Notes: a model not told the origin generated them from the letters alone. A DNA stretch of 64,000 nt from Amycolatopsis bullii (GCF_014654205.1 NZ_BNAW01000007.1:186001-250000); one strand, 5' to 3'; shown: positions 16,223-25,022, counted from the stretch's first letter. Numbers and translations: made by a program.

Positions 16223-16860
16223 CCGACCGCTTGGGACACAGACTGACCGCGGCGATGTTCACGCTGATGGTGCTGGGCCGCGAGGTGTCCAACCAGGAGC
16301 TGGCGGAGGTGACCGGCTTCACGCTCACGGGCACCGAACGCACGGGGCTGAACAAGCTCGGCTACGTGGACAGCGACCGCAGCGGGCCGCGGCGGAGCTA
16401 CGTCCACGTGCTGAGCGACAGTGGCTGGGCCTGGTGCGAGAACGAGCTCGCGGCGGGCGGTCCGCCGCCGCAACGCGGTCAGAGCCCGCTGGCGACGGCG
16501 CTGTACGTGATCCTTGGCGGGCTGGGGGAGTACCTGCAGCGCGAGAACAAGCGGCTCTACCAGATCTTTGGTCCGGCGCCCGGGTCGAACGGAAAACCGC
16601 CCGCCGATCTGGAGGACCGCGTCCGGGCCGCCTACCGTGAGCTCGTGAAGGAGCCACGCGGCTGGGTCGGGCTGGTCGACCTGCGGCCGAAACTCGGCGC
16701 GCCAGCCGCTGAAGTCGATGCCGTGCTGAAGGAACTGAGCCGCGCCGGGAAGGTCCACCTGGTCCCGGAGGACAACCGCAAGGCCTTGACCGCGGCCGAT
16801 CAAGAGGCGGCGATCCGCATCGGCGGCGAGGACAACCACTTCGTCTCCTTCGAGACCTGA
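16219..16860 (+). CDS. Winged-helix-like protein, intact middle gene of a TIR/ATPase locus
   Basis: A 213-residue protein of no assigned family. The N-terminal 75 residues look like a winged helix (VSNQELAEVTGFTLTGTERTGLNKLGYV, then YVHVLSDSGWAWCENELA). A Pro-rich linker and a helical segment (ATALYVILGGLGEYLQRENKRLYQIF) follow. The C-terminal 80 residues look like a second winged helix (GLVDLRPKLGAPAAEVDAVLKELSRAGKVHLVPEDNR). The ATG overlaps the TIR gene stop, and its own stop overlaps the ATPase start (TGATG). Unlike both neighbours, the frame is unbroken. By context it would be a DNA-binding or adaptor partner of the ATPase; this is inference. Confidence 0.6.
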   Translation: MTDRLGHRLTAAMFTLMVLGREVSNQELAEVTGFTLTGTERTGLNKLGYVDSDRSGPRRSYVHVLSDSGWAWCENELAAGGPPPQRGQSPLATALYVILGGLGEYLQRENKRLYQIFGPAPGSNGKPPADLEDRVRAAYRELVKEPRGWVGLVDLRPKLGAPAAEVDAVLKELSRAGKVHLVPEDNRKALTAADQEAAIRIGGEDNHFVSFET

Positions 16861-17356
16861 TGATGGACGAGCTCAAAGCGCTCGCGACGCTGAGCTTCGA
16901 CTGGGCGGACACCCGCGACCACGTCTGGCGAGACTCGCCGTACCACATGGACGGTCTGCACACCGAGTCGCTCGCCGCCCTCGACACCGGCATCCACGAC
17001 GCCTTGGGGCCGGCGACGCGACGGGCCCAGCCCCATCGGGCTCGTCATATGCGGTCAGAAAGGGTCGGCAAAACCCATCTGCTCGGGCTCGTCCGGCGTC
17101 GGGTCCACCGCGCCCGCGGGGACTTCTTCCTCGACGACGTCACCGCGGCCGAGGCGTTCTGGGAGAACACGGCCGAGGCGCTGCGCCGCGACCGCAGTCC
17201 GGTCGCGGACATCTCGCGGCTCGAACGCGCACAGTTCTACGTGGAAGGGTATGGCCTTTCGGGTTCCGTCAGGTGGCGACGCCGCTGCGCTTGTCCCCCC
17301 ACCCGGCCGGCCCGCTGCGGCTGAAAGAGGTGATCGTGCGGGCGAAACAAGACTGA
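16860..17356 (+). pseudogene. P-loop ATPase gene, frameshifted with a large internal deletion
   Basis: The N-terminus is in one frame (LATLSFDWADTRDHVWRDSPYHMDGLH to IHDALG). A second frame then carries PSPIGLVICGQKGS, and the first returns with GKTHLLGLVRRRVHRARGDFFL. Joined, they give a Walker A motif, GQKGSGKTH, split exactly by a one-base frameshift near 17066. After about residue 115 the coding sense degrades. A third frame supplies a plausible C-terminus, PLRLSPHPAGPLRLKEVIVR, ending in TGA at 17354-17356. Walker B and the rest of the ATPase are missing. The piece has both ends of what was probably a much larger protein. It was the third gene of the TIR operon. Confidence 0.65.
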
Positions 17357-17422
17357 GGGCTGTCGATCCGGGAGGGTTCGTTCGACGCGTCGGTGAAGCG
17401 AAACCGACCGGAGGAGTTCCCG

Positions 17423-17971
17423 ATGATCCGCCTTTACATGACGATGTCCCTCGACGATTTCGTGACCGGGCCGGACGACCGCCCCGGCCAGGAGCTGGGC
17501 CGCAGTGGTGGCCGGCTGTTCAACTGGCTGGACGACCGGTACGGGGACGGCGCCAGCGCGCAGATCTACCGTGAAGCGCTGGCGACGGGCGCGATCATCT
17601 CGCGCTGCCGCACCTTCGAGCTGGCCGGCCGGTGGGGCCGCGACCACCACGACGGCGTGCCGATCCACGAGTTCACCCACCACGTCGACCCCGCCGACGT
17701 CCCGCCCGGCAGCGTGCGGTTCTTCACCGACCTCACCTCGGCGGCGGAAGAAGCACGTGCGTCCGCGGGCGATCGCGCGGTCATGGTGCACGGCGCCGGT
17801 GCCGCGCAGGTGTTGCAGGCCGCGGATCAGCCGGACGAGCTGGAACTGCACGTCGTCCCGGTGCTCCTCGGAGAAGGACGGCGGCTGTTCGACGGCACGA
17901 AGGCGGAACTCGAACTCGTCAGGCGCCTCGAAGACCGCGACGTGCTGCACCTGCGCTACCGGGCGCGGTAA
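17423..17971 (+). CDS. Dihydrofolate reductase-like (RibD C-terminal type) protein
   Basis: A 182-residue protein with the fold shared by DHFR and the RibD reductase domain. It begins IRLYMTMSLDDFVTGPDD, typical of the YyaP/YwjB-type family, and includes VMVHGAGAAQVLQAA for NADPH binding and LELHVVPVLLGEGRRLFDG near the C-terminus. These stand-alone proteins are common in actinobacteria and their substrate is unknown; drug-resistance DHFR activity should not be assumed. The ATG at 17423 has a GGAGGAG site upstream. It lies just after the decayed ATPase gene but is intact and probably separately transcribed. Confidence 0.85.
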   Translation: MIRLYMTMSLDDFVTGPDDRPGQELGRSGGRLFNWLDDRYGDGASAQIYREALATGAIISRCRTFELAGRWGRDHHDGVPIHEFTHHVDPADVPPGSVRFFTDLTSAAEEARASAGDRAVMVHGAGAAQVLQAADQPDELELHVVPVLLGEGRRLFDGTKAELELVRRLEDRDVLHLRYRAR

Positions 17972-18010
17972 GGTGCCCGGCCCCGCGTCCGCGACCGGGC
18001 ACCCGGGGAA

Positions 18011-18790
18011 TCAGCCCGCTTCGGGGAAGTGGATGTCGGTGACGTGGACGTCGACGACCTCGACGCCGAGACCCAGGTACTGCTCGACGGCGTCGATCAC
18101 CGCGACGCGGATCTGCTCGCCCAGCGCCTTCACGGCGTGCCCGAACTCGACCACGACGGGGATGGTGACCCAGGCGACCTCGTCGGCGAGTTCGACCGTG
18201 ATGCCGTCGCCGGCGACGCTGTGCACGCCCTCGGTCTGCGCGGCGATCCGCGTGACGATCTTGCCGACCACGCCGTCGGCCACGGTGGTGCTGCCGCGGC
18301 TGCCCGGGGCGGGGCGGGTCGCGGGCGCGTCGGCTTCGGGCTCGGTCACCGCGATCGGGGCGGCCGGCTCCGCAACGGGCTCCGCCTCGACAGCTTCGGC
18401 AACCGGCTCGGCCTCCACGGTTTCGGCCGCCGGGGCGGTTTCGGCGATCGGCTCTTCGTCCGCCGCTTCGGTGTCCACAGCTTCCGCTACCGGCTCGTCG
18501 TCCGCCGCTTCGGCAGCGTCCTCGGTCTCGTCCGTGTCGTCCTCTTCGGCGTCCTCGGCGACCGCCTCCTCGTCGGTCCCGGTGACGTCCGCGCCGGCTT
18601 CCGCCGTGTCTTCGGTGGATTCTCCGGTGGTTTCCGTGGCGGTGTCCGCCTCGGGTGCGGAATCGGTCTCCTCGACCACGGCCGCCGCCTCGGTCGCGGG
18701 TTCGGGCTCGACGCTGCCGTAGGAGTACCCGCCCGAGCCGGCGGTTTCGTTCTGGGGGCGGCCGAAGATGCTGTTGATGACGTCGGACAT
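18011..18790 (-). CDS. Asp23/Gls24 family protein with a long acidic N-terminus
   Basis: A 259-residue protein in two parts. Residues 1-165 are low-complexity, very rich in Glu, Asp, Ala, Thr and Pro, with repeats such as PVAEAVEAEPVAE; almost no basic residues occur there. Residues 166-259 form an Asp23/Gls24 domain (STTVADGVVGKIVTRIAAQTEGVHSV, then VDVHVTDIHFP). Asp23 proteins associate with the membrane and envelope stress; the acidic tail is unusual and probably disordered. A CRP-like palindrome lies about 70 nt upstream of the ATG. Confidence 0.85.
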   Translation of the reverse strand: MSDVINSIFGRPQNETAGSGGYSYGSVEPEPATEAAAVVEETDSAPEADTATETTGESTEDTAEAGADVTGTDEEAVAEDAEEDDTDETEDAAEAADDEPVAEAVDTEAADEEPIAETAPAAETVEAEPVAEAVEAEPVAEPAAPIAVTEPEADAPATRPAPGSRGSTTVADGVVGKIVTRIAAQTEGVHSVAGDGITVELADEVAWVTIPVVVEFGHAVKALGEQIRVAVIDAVEQYLGLGVEVVDVHVTDIHFPEAG

Positions 18791-18857
18791 GGTTTCCCTT
18801 TCCGGGAGCGACGACTACCTGTGGGGACAGCAGACGGCGACATGGTAGGGGAGCGCC

Positions 18858-18873
18858 CGTGACGTGCGTCACG
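18858..18873. promoter_or_regulatory. CRP-like palindrome upstream of the asp23 gene
   Basis: CGTGACGTGCGTCACG is a perfect palindrome except for its central two bases. It fits the actinobacterial CRP consensus GTG-N6-GNCAC. It lies 68-83 nt upstream of the asp23-like start codon. Whether it is used depends on the true transcription start. Confidence 0.45.
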
Positions 18874-18920
18874 GACCCCCCCACCTTCGAGACTCGCTTG
18901 TGTCCCAACAGATATCCGGC

Positions 18921-18961
18921 TGATCACCGTCCGTCAGGCCGCGTTCGGCGGTCGGTGATCA
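18921..18961 (-). terminator. Hairpin downstream of the GH3-esterase operon
   Basis: A 13-bp stem with one mismatch is formed by TGATCACCGTCCG (18921-18933) and CGGTCGGTGATCA (18949-18961) around a 15-nt loop. It lies about 50 nt past the SGNH esterase stop and so may end that transcript; no T run follows. Confidence 0.45.
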
Positions 18962-19012
18962 AGCGGGGGAATCACGTCCTTGAATTGCCTTCTTTTTGCC
19001 CAGTGGACATTT

Positions 19013-20239
19013 CTAGTCGTTCCGGAAAAGGCCGGCCGGAACGCTCGAGCCCAGTGCCTGGTAACCCGCCGGGTTGAGGTGCAGGTGGTCGCCGACGTCG
19101 TACGCGGGCAGCAGCTGGGACGGCTTCGCGGGGTCGCGGGTCACCTTGTCGAAGTCCAGCAGTGCGTCGAAGTGGCCCGGCTGGCGGATCCACGCGTTGA
19201 CCCGCTGGCGGGCCTCCTCGCGCGCCGGGTCGTCGTAGCCGGTGTTGCCGCCGAACGGCGTGATCGTCGCGCCGTACACGCGGATGTCCTGGGCGTGCGC
19301 ACGGACGATGATCTGGTCGTACGCGTCGATCAGCTGCGTCGCCACCTCGTCCGCGGCCGCCGGGGTGGCCGTGCCGATGTCGTTGACGCCCTCGAACACG
19401 ATCGCCCACGAAACCCCGCTCGTGGACAGCAGATCGCGGTCCAGGCGGGCCAGCACGTTGGGGCCGAGGCCGTCCTGCAGGACGCGGTTGCCGCCGGCCG
19501 CCTGGTTGACCACGGACACGCCGTGCAGGCGTGCGGCCAGCACGTTCGGCCAGCGGTTGTTGCCGTTGGTCGTCGAGCCGCGGCCGTCGGAGATGGAGTC
19601 GCCGATCACCGCCACCGCGGACGCCGGGGACAGCACCTCGATGCCGCTGAGGAAGTACCAGTGGTCGACCGGGGTCGCGCCCGGCAGCTCGAGATCGGAG
19701 ACGTGGTTGCCGGAGAGCAGGTACGACGTCGTGCGGGAGCCGGGGTGCGAGGTGATCGACGTCGAAGCCTGCCCGTGCGCCAGGTACGCCGTCACGGCGA
19801 TGTTCTCCAGCGACCGCACCGGGAAGGGCAGCGGGTCGGACACGACCTGGGCACCCTGCGGGACCGTCGTGGACGGCTTGCCGTGGAAGGTCACCGGAAG
19901 GACGCTGCCCGGAACCACGGAGGAGACGCCGGCCGCCCCGGACACCGGGCGCGCGACCGACACCGCGGTCAGCGGCAGCGGTGCCCCGCCGAAGGCGTTG
20001 GAGAACCGCAACCGGATCCGCGGGCCGCCGACCGTCACCTGCGCCGTCTCGCGCAGCGACGCGTTGTCGAGCACCCGGTCGGTGCCGGTGAACGGGGCCG
20101 GGGGCAGGTTGCCCGGCTCGGTCAACTGGGGCATCGACGTCCACGTCGCCACCCAGTGCGAAGGCGCGGGCCGGGCGGACGCGCCCACGAACAGCACGGT
20201 CAGCACGGCCAGGAAGGAGATCACCAGAGGACGTTTCAC
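19013..20239 (-). CDS. Secreted SGNH/GDSL hydrolase
   Basis: A 408-residue protein with a signal peptide (MKRPLVISFLAVLTVLFVGASARP). A beta-rich N-terminal region precedes the SGNH domain. Catalytic blocks are visible: block I VIGDSISDGRGS (Ser), the Gly block, block III FEGVNDIG (Asn) and block V DHLHLNPAGYQALG (Asp and His). Proteins of this layout deacylate plant polysaccharides, for example as acetyl-xylan esterases. The GTG start overlaps the GH3 gene by 4 nt (GTGA), so it is the last gene of a lacI-GH3-esterase operon, fitting a hemicellulose role. Confidence 0.88.
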   Translation of the reverse strand: MKRPLVISFLAVLTVLFVGASARPAPSHWVATWTSMPQLTEPGNLPPAPFTGTDRVLDNASLRETAQVTVGGPRIRLRFSNAFGGAPLPLTAVSVARPVSGAAGVSSVVPGSVLPVTFHGKPSTTVPQGAQVVSDPLPFPVRSLENIAVTAYLAHGQASTSITSHPGSRTTSYLLSGNHVSDLELPGATPVDHWYFLSGIEVLSPASAVAVIGDSISDGRGSTTNGNNRWPNVLAARLHGVSVVNQAAGGNRVLQDGLGPNVLARLDRDLLSTSGVSWAIVFEGVNDIGTATPAAADEVATQLIDAYDQIIVRAHAQDIRVYGATITPFGGNTGYDDPAREEARQRVNAWIRQPGHFDALLDFDKVTRDPAKPSQLLPAYDVGDHLHLNPAGYQALGSSVPAGLFRND

Positions 20240-22533
20240 AACGAGAACTCCGGGGTCAGGACCCGGTCGGCGCCGACGACGCGGCGTGGCCCGGTCAGCG
20301 TGCAGTGCAGGGTCGCGAAGATCTGTTCACTCGAGGTGCCGACCCGCAGCTCGACGTCACCGGGGTCGACCTGGCGCTGCCACGCCCGTCCGGTGTAGGA
20401 CGTCAGGTCGGCGTGCAGGGCGATCTCCAGGACGCAGGTCTGCCCCGGCGGCAGCGAAACCCGGCGGGCGGCGATGAGCTGACGCTCCGGCCGCGCCACT
20501 TCGGCCACCGGGTCGTGCAGGTAGACCTGCACGACTTCGGACGTCTCGCGCCCGTGGTCGTTGCGCAGCGTGACTCGCACCCGGCAGACGCCGTCGGTCG
20601 GCCACAGCGAGCCCGTGGCGCTGACGTCCAGCCAGGTCGCCGGCGCGTAGGACAGCCCGTGCCCGAACGGGAACAGCGGTGAGGGATCCACTGTGGACAC
20701 CTCGCTGCGCCGGCCGAGCGGCGCGGCGAGGTAGGTCGACGGCTGGCTCGCCCCGGCCGCCGGGAAGCTCACCGGCAGCCGGCCGGCCGGGTTGATCCGG
20801 CCACTGAGGACGTCAGCCAGCGCGCCCGCGCCTTCTTCGCCGGGGTAGAAGCCGCAGACGACCGCGGCCAGCCGCGGCAGCTGCCGGGACAGCTCGTACG
20901 GCCGCCCGGAGAGCAGGACCACCACCACCGGCTTGCCGGTGTCGAGCAGGGCGTCGAGCAACTCCTCCTGACGGCCCGGCAGCCGCAGGTCGGCCGCGTC
21001 GCAGCCTTCGCCGGACGTCCCGCCGCCGAACAGCCCGGCCCGGTCGCCCAGCACGGCCACGCACACCGACGCGTCCGCGCAGGCCGCCACCGCTTCGGCG
21101 ATCCCTTCGTCGTCCCCGCCGGTGACCGGGCAGCCCAGTGCGTAGGTCACGTCGTAGGCCGAGCCCAGCGCCTCGAGCACGGTCGGCACCGAGACGCCGA
21201 ACGGGACGTCGGGGTGGTGCACGCCGACGTGCAGCGGGAAGGAGTAGCAGCCGAGCATCGCGCCGGGCGTGTCCGCCCGCGGCCCCACCACCGCGACCCG
21301 GCTCCCGGGGGAGAGCGGAAGCGTGCCGTCGTTGTGCAGCAGCACGATCGAGCGCTCGGCCACCTCACGCGCCAGCGCTCGCGACTCGGCGTCGTCGAGG
21401 TCGATCTCCTCGGGGACCTCGGGCGCCCAATCGGCGTCGAGCAGCCCCAGTTCACACTTCTGACGCAGCACCCGTTCGAGGGCGCGGTCGACGGCGGCGA
21501 CATCGACCGCGCCCCCTTCCACCGCGGCGAGCAGCGGCTCGCCGTAGCAGTCCATGGTCGGCAGCTCGACGTCGATGCCCGCGGTGAGCGCCTGCCGGGC
21601 GGCGTCGGCGCGGTCGGCGGCGACACCGTGCAGGCGGTGCAGGAACGCCACCGAGAAGTAGTCGGCGACCACCGTGCCGTCGAACCCGTAGGTGTCCCGC
21701 AGCAGGTCGGTCAGCAGGCTCGGGTCGGCGGCGGACGGAAGACCGTCGGTGTCGGTGTAGGCGTTCATCACCGACCGGGCGCCCGCGCGCAGCGCCAGCT
21801 CGAACGGGGGCAGCAGGACGTCGGCGATCTCCCGCGGGCCGGCCGAAACCGGTGCGAGGTTGCGCCCGGCGCGCGAGGCGGAGTACCCGACGAAGTGCTT
21901 CAGCGTGGCGACGATGCCGGAGGATTCGAGCCCGGCGACGTACGCGCTGCCGATCGTGCCGACCAGGTAGGGGTCCTCGCCGATGGTCTCCTCGACCCGG
22001 CCCCAGCGCAGGTCGCGGGCCACGTCGAGGACCGGGGCGAGCCCTTGGTGCACGCCCAGTTCGCGCATGGTCCGCCCGATCTTCGCCCCCATCCGGCGCA
22101 CCAGGTCCGGGTCGAAGGTCGCGCCCCACGACAGCGGCGCCGGGTAGATCGTCGCCTGCCACGCGGCCAGCCCGGTCAGGCATTCTTCGTGCACCACCGC
22201 GGGAATCCCGAACCGGCCACTGGCGACGATCTGCCGCTGGGTGCGCGCGAGGCTGTGCGCGCCGATCACCGGGTCGACCGGCCGGGTGCCGAAGGCGCGG
22301 GTCAGCTGCCCGATGCCGTGGCGGACCAGGTCGTCGAAGTCCACCGCCGCGTCGACGAACTCGTGCTGGTGCGGCGCCATCTCGCCGCCGGAGTCGATGC
22401 CGACCCAGACCCCGTAGAGCTGGGCGAGCTTCTCGCGCAGGGTCATCCGGGCCATCAGGGCCCGGACGCGTTCGCCCGGGTCGGCCGCGGGGTCGCGCCA
22501 CGGCTCTCCGGCCGTGGTGGGCTGCGTGGTCAA
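20236..22533 (-). CDS. Glycoside hydrolase family 3 (beta-glucosidase or beta-xylosidase)
   Basis: A 765-residue GH3 enzyme with the (beta/alpha)8 domain, the alpha/beta sandwich (VVGPRADTPGAMLGCY, VLLSGRPYELSRQLP) and a C-terminal fibronectin-III-like domain (RVRVTLRNDHGRETSEVVQVYLHD). The nucleophile Asp is in GFDGTVVADYF, and VATLKHFVGYSASRAGRN is the conserved substrate-binding stretch. It lacks a signal peptide, so it should cleave imported oligosaccharides in the cytoplasm. It lies between a LacI regulator and the SGNH esterase; with GH10 and GH115 enzymes nearby, beta-xylosidase is likely, but beta-glucosidase cannot be excluded. Confidence 0.92.
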   Translation of the reverse strand: MTTQPTTAGEPWRDPAADPGERVRALMARMTLREKLAQLYGVWVGIDSGGEMAPHQHEFVDAAVDFDDLVRHGIGQLTRAFGTRPVDPVIGAHSLARTQRQIVASGRFGIPAVVHEECLTGLAAWQATIYPAPLSWGATFDPDLVRRMGAKIGRTMRELGVHQGLAPVLDVARDLRWGRVEETIGEDPYLVGTIGSAYVAGLESSGIVATLKHFVGYSASRAGRNLAPVSAGPREIADVLLPPFELALRAGARSVMNAYTDTDGLPSAADPSLLTDLLRDTYGFDGTVVADYFSVAFLHRLHGVAADRADAARQALTAGIDVELPTMDCYGEPLLAAVEGGAVDVAAVDRALERVLRQKCELGLLDADWAPEVPEEIDLDDAESRALAREVAERSIVLLHNDGTLPLSPGSRVAVVGPRADTPGAMLGCYSFPLHVGVHHPDVPFGVSVPTVLEALGSAYDVTYALGCPVTGGDDEGIAEAVAACADASVCVAVLGDRAGLFGGGTSGEGCDAADLRLPGRQEELLDALLDTGKPVVVVLLSGRPYELSRQLPRLAAVVCGFYPGEEGAGALADVLSGRINPAGRLPVSFPAAGASQPSTYLAAPLGRRSEVSTVDPSPLFPFGHGLSYAPATWLDVSATGSLWPTDGVCRVRVTLRNDHGRETSEVVQVYLHDPVAEVARPERQLIAARRVSLPPGQTCVLEIALHADLTSYTGRAWQRQVDPGDVELRVGTSSEQIFATLHCTLTGPRRVVGADRVLTPEFSL

Positions 22534-22580
22534 GGCTGGTCCGCCCTTCGTCTGGGGAGGAGTGGGGAAGGGGAAACGGT

Positions 22581-23591
22581 TCAGGGGAGTGCGCGGGTGG
22601 AGTGCCGCACCACCAGGCCGGTGTCGAGCGTGACGTGGGTCCGCTCGACCTCGTCGCCGTTGATCAGCGCGATGAGCATGCGGATGGCGCGGTGGCCCAT
22701 CTCGCGGATCGGCTGGTCCACAGTGGTCAGCGGCGGGCTGCAGAGCGCCGACTCGGGCACGTTGTCGAAGCCCACCACGGAAAGGTCGTCGGGCACGGCC
22801 AGCCCGAGCTCGCGGGCCGCGTCCACGGTCGCGATGGCCGAGATGTCGTTCGCGGCGAACACCGCCGTCGGCCGGTCCGGCCCGGTCAGCAGGGCGTGCG
22901 CCGAGGCCGCGGAGACCTCCGGGTCGTAGGCGCCGATCCGGATCAGGTCTTCGTCCGGGGTGATGCCCGCGGCCGTCAACGCCCGCAGGTACCCCGTTTT
23001 CCGCAGTTCGGCCGACTGCAGGTCCGGCCGGCCGGCGAGGAAGGCGATCCGCCGGTGCCCCAGGTCGAGGAGGTGCTCGGTGGCCAGCTGGGCCCCGCGC
23101 AGGTTGTCGGAGTCGATGGTCGGCAGGTGCGACGGCCCGGTGTGCGGGTCGACGGCGACGACCGGCGTGCCCGGGACGACATCCAGCGAAACGGTGGGGG
23201 TGACCAGCACGGCGCCGTCGACCAGGGTGCCGCTCAGCCGGGACAGATAACGCTTCTCCCAGCCCAGCGGATCCCCGGTGCGCCCGCCCGCGGAGTAGAC
23301 GACGAGCTCGAAACCGCTGCCGCGGATGGCGTCCGCCGCGCCCTTGAGCAGCTCCGTCGAGAACGGCTCCAGGTCGGCGACCAGGATGCCGATGACGTTC
23401 GTCCGGTGGTTTCTCAGGCTCTGCGCCACCAGGCTCGCTTCGTACCCGAGCTCTTCGATCACGGCGCGGACTCGCGCGAGCGTCGCGGCGGAGACGCCGT
23501 AGCGCTCGTTGATCACCTTCGAAACCGTGGCCACCGAGACGCCGGCCCGAGCGGCGACGTCACGGATGGTCACCCTGGAACTGGGCTGCAT
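22581..23591 (-). CDS. LacI family regulator of the sugar operon
   Basis: A 336-residue LacI regulator. The N-terminal helix-turn-helix and hinge are TIRDVAARAGVSVATVSKVIN, and the hinge continues to RNHRTNVIGILVADLEP. The C-terminal domain has the periplasmic-binding-protein fold (FAANDISAIATVDAARELG, VPDDLSVVGFDNVPESALCSPPLTTVDQPIREMG). It is the first gene of the operon with GH3 and esterase and is divergent from the ABC sugar importer. A palindrome in the shared promoter is its likely operator; an oligosaccharide is the likely inducer. Confidence 0.92.
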   Translation of the reverse strand: MQPSSRVTIRDVAARAGVSVATVSKVINERYGVSAATLARVRAVIEELGYEASLVAQSLRNHRTNVIGILVADLEPFSTELLKGAADAIRGSGFELVVYSAGGRTGDPLGWEKRYLSRLSGTLVDGAVLVTPTVSLDVVPGTPVVAVDPHTGPSHLPTIDSDNLRGAQLATEHLLDLGHRRIAFLAGRPDLQSAELRKTGYLRALTAAGITPDEDLIRIGAYDPEVSAASAHALLTGPDRPTAVFAANDISAIATVDAARELGLAVPDDLSVVGFDNVPESALCSPPLTTVDQPIREMGHRAIRMLIALINGDEVERTHVTLDTGLVVRHSTRALP

Positions 23592-23614
23592 CGGCTCAGA
23601 CTAACCATAGAAAA

Positions 23615-23628
23615 CGTTATCGACAACG
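23615..23628. promoter_or_regulatory. LacI-type operator palindrome
   Basis: CGTTATCGACAACG is a 14-bp palindrome with a central CG and one mismatched pair, the form usual for LacI-family operators. It lies 24 bp before the lacI start and about 100 bp before the divergent binding-protein gene, so it can control both. Confidence 0.65.
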
Positions 23629-23726
23629 ATTGACACGGCATTTGTCCCGGGAGCAGACTCTTCGCCAACCCGGGCGCGGAAGCCGCCCCGTCCAACTCGG
23701 CCGAAGCTGTCAGGAGTGGACCCACG

Positions 23727-25022
23727 ATGTTTGTGAAACGCCGGATCGCCGTTCTCGCCGCCCTGGCGGCCATCGCCCCGTTCGCGCTCTCCGCGTGCAG
23801 CGGGGGGAACGAAACCCCCGCTCAGCCGAGCGGCCCGGTCACGTTGACCTGGTGGCACAACGGCACCACCGATCCGATCAAGTCGGTCTGGGCACAGGTC
23901 GTCGCCGACTACCAGAAGGCGCACCCCGAAGTCACGATCAAGGCCCAGCCGCTGCAGAACGAGGACTTCAACACGAAGGTGCCGCTCGCCCTGCAGTCCC
24001 CCGAGCCGCCGGACATCTACCAGTCCTGGGGCGCGGGCGACCTGGCCGGGCAGATCACCTCGGGCAAGGTCGCCGACATCACCGGCGACACCAAGTCGTG
24101 GATCGAGCAGGCCACCGGCAAGTTCGGCGAGAAGTGGCAGGTCGACGGCAAGCAGTACGGCGTGCCGTTCACGCAGCACTTCGTCGGCTTCTGGTACCGC
24201 AAGGACCTGTTCGAGCAGGCGGGAATCACCACCCCGCCCAAGACCATGGACGAGCTGAACGCCGCCGTCACGGCGCTGAAGGCCAAGAACATCGCGCCGA
24301 TCTCGGTCGGCGGGAAGGACCGCTGGCCGGATGCCTTCTACTTCAACTACTTCGCCATCCGCGAATGCTCGACCGCGGTGCTCCAGCAGTCGGTGAAGGC
24401 GGTCAAGCTCGAGGACCCGTGCTGGACGAAGGCCGGGCAGGACCTCAAGAACTTCCTGGCCACCGAACCGTTCCAGACCGGGTTCGCCGGCACGCCCGCC
24501 CAGCAAGGCGCGGGCAGCTCCGCCGGCCTCGTCGCCAACGGCAAGGCCGCGATGGAACTGCAGGGCGACTGGGAGCCCGGCACGATGTCGTCGCTGACCG
24601 AGGACAAGGACCTGGACTCGAAGATCGGCTGGTTCCCGTTCCCGACCGTGGCCGGCGGGCAGGGCGACCCGGCGGCCGCGCTCGGCGGCGGTGATGGTTT
24701 CGCCTGCACCACCCGCGCGTCGAAGGCCTGCACGGCTTTCCTGCAGTACCTGGTCAGCGAGCCGGTGCAGACCGAGCTCGCCGCGAAGGGGACCGGCCTG
24801 CCCGTGAACGCCGCGGCCGCGAAGTCGCTGAAGACCGACGTGCTCCGACAGGTCAACGACTACGGCACGAAGGCGCCGTACGTGCAGATGTACTTCGACC
24901 GGGCCTTCCCGACGGCGGTCGGCGCCGCGCTGAACGACGCGGTGGCCAACATGTTCGCCGGCCAGGGCACCCCCGAAGGCATCGTGACCGCCGTCAACCA
25001 GGCCGCGGCGGGCAACAAGTGA
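23727..25022 (+). CDS. ABC sugar transporter, solute-binding lipoprotein
   Basis: A 431-residue extracellular solute-binding protein of the family-1 (MalE/UgpB-like) type. It has a lipoprotein signal peptide ending in the lipobox LSAC, so the mature protein is anchored at Cys26 or close to it. The mature part starts VTLTWWHNGTTDPIKSVWAQVVADYQKAHPEV, typical of oligosaccharide-binding proteins. It is the first gene of an importer operon; its stop overlaps the first permease start (GTGA). The divergent GH3 and downstream GH115 genes suggest a xylo-oligosaccharide. No ATPase is encoded here; actinomycetes often share a common MsiK-type ATPase. Confidence 0.92.
   Translation: MFVKRRIAVLAALAAIAPFALSACSGGNETPAQPSGPVTLTWWHNGTTDPIKSVWAQVVADYQKAHPEVTIKAQPLQNEDFNTKVPLALQSPEPPDIYQSWGAGDLAGQITSGKVADITGDTKSWIEQATGKFGEKWQVDGKQYGVPFTQHFVGFWYRKDLFEQAGITTPPKTMDELNAAVTALKAKNIAPISVGGKDRWPDAFYFNYFAIRECSTAVLQQSVKAVKLEDPCWTKAGQDLKNFLATEPFQTGFAGTPAQQGAGSSAGLVANGKAAMELQGDWEPGTMSSLTEDKDLDSKIGWFPFPTVAGGQGDPAAALGGGDGFACTTRASKACTAFLQYLVSEPVQTELAAKGTGLPVNAAAAKSLKTDVLRQVNDYGTKAPYVQMYFDRAFPTAVGAALNDAVANMFAGQGTPEGIVTAVNQAAAGNK

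Noticed and set aside
15824..17356. Programmed frameshifting in the TIR and ATPase genes
   Set aside because: The shifts lack slippery sites with downstream structures, and large domain parts are missing, so decay is more likely.
17423..17971. A trimethoprim-resistance dihydrofolate reductase
   Set aside because: The sequence fits the RibD C-terminal/YyaP-type family rather than FolA or Dfr enzymes.
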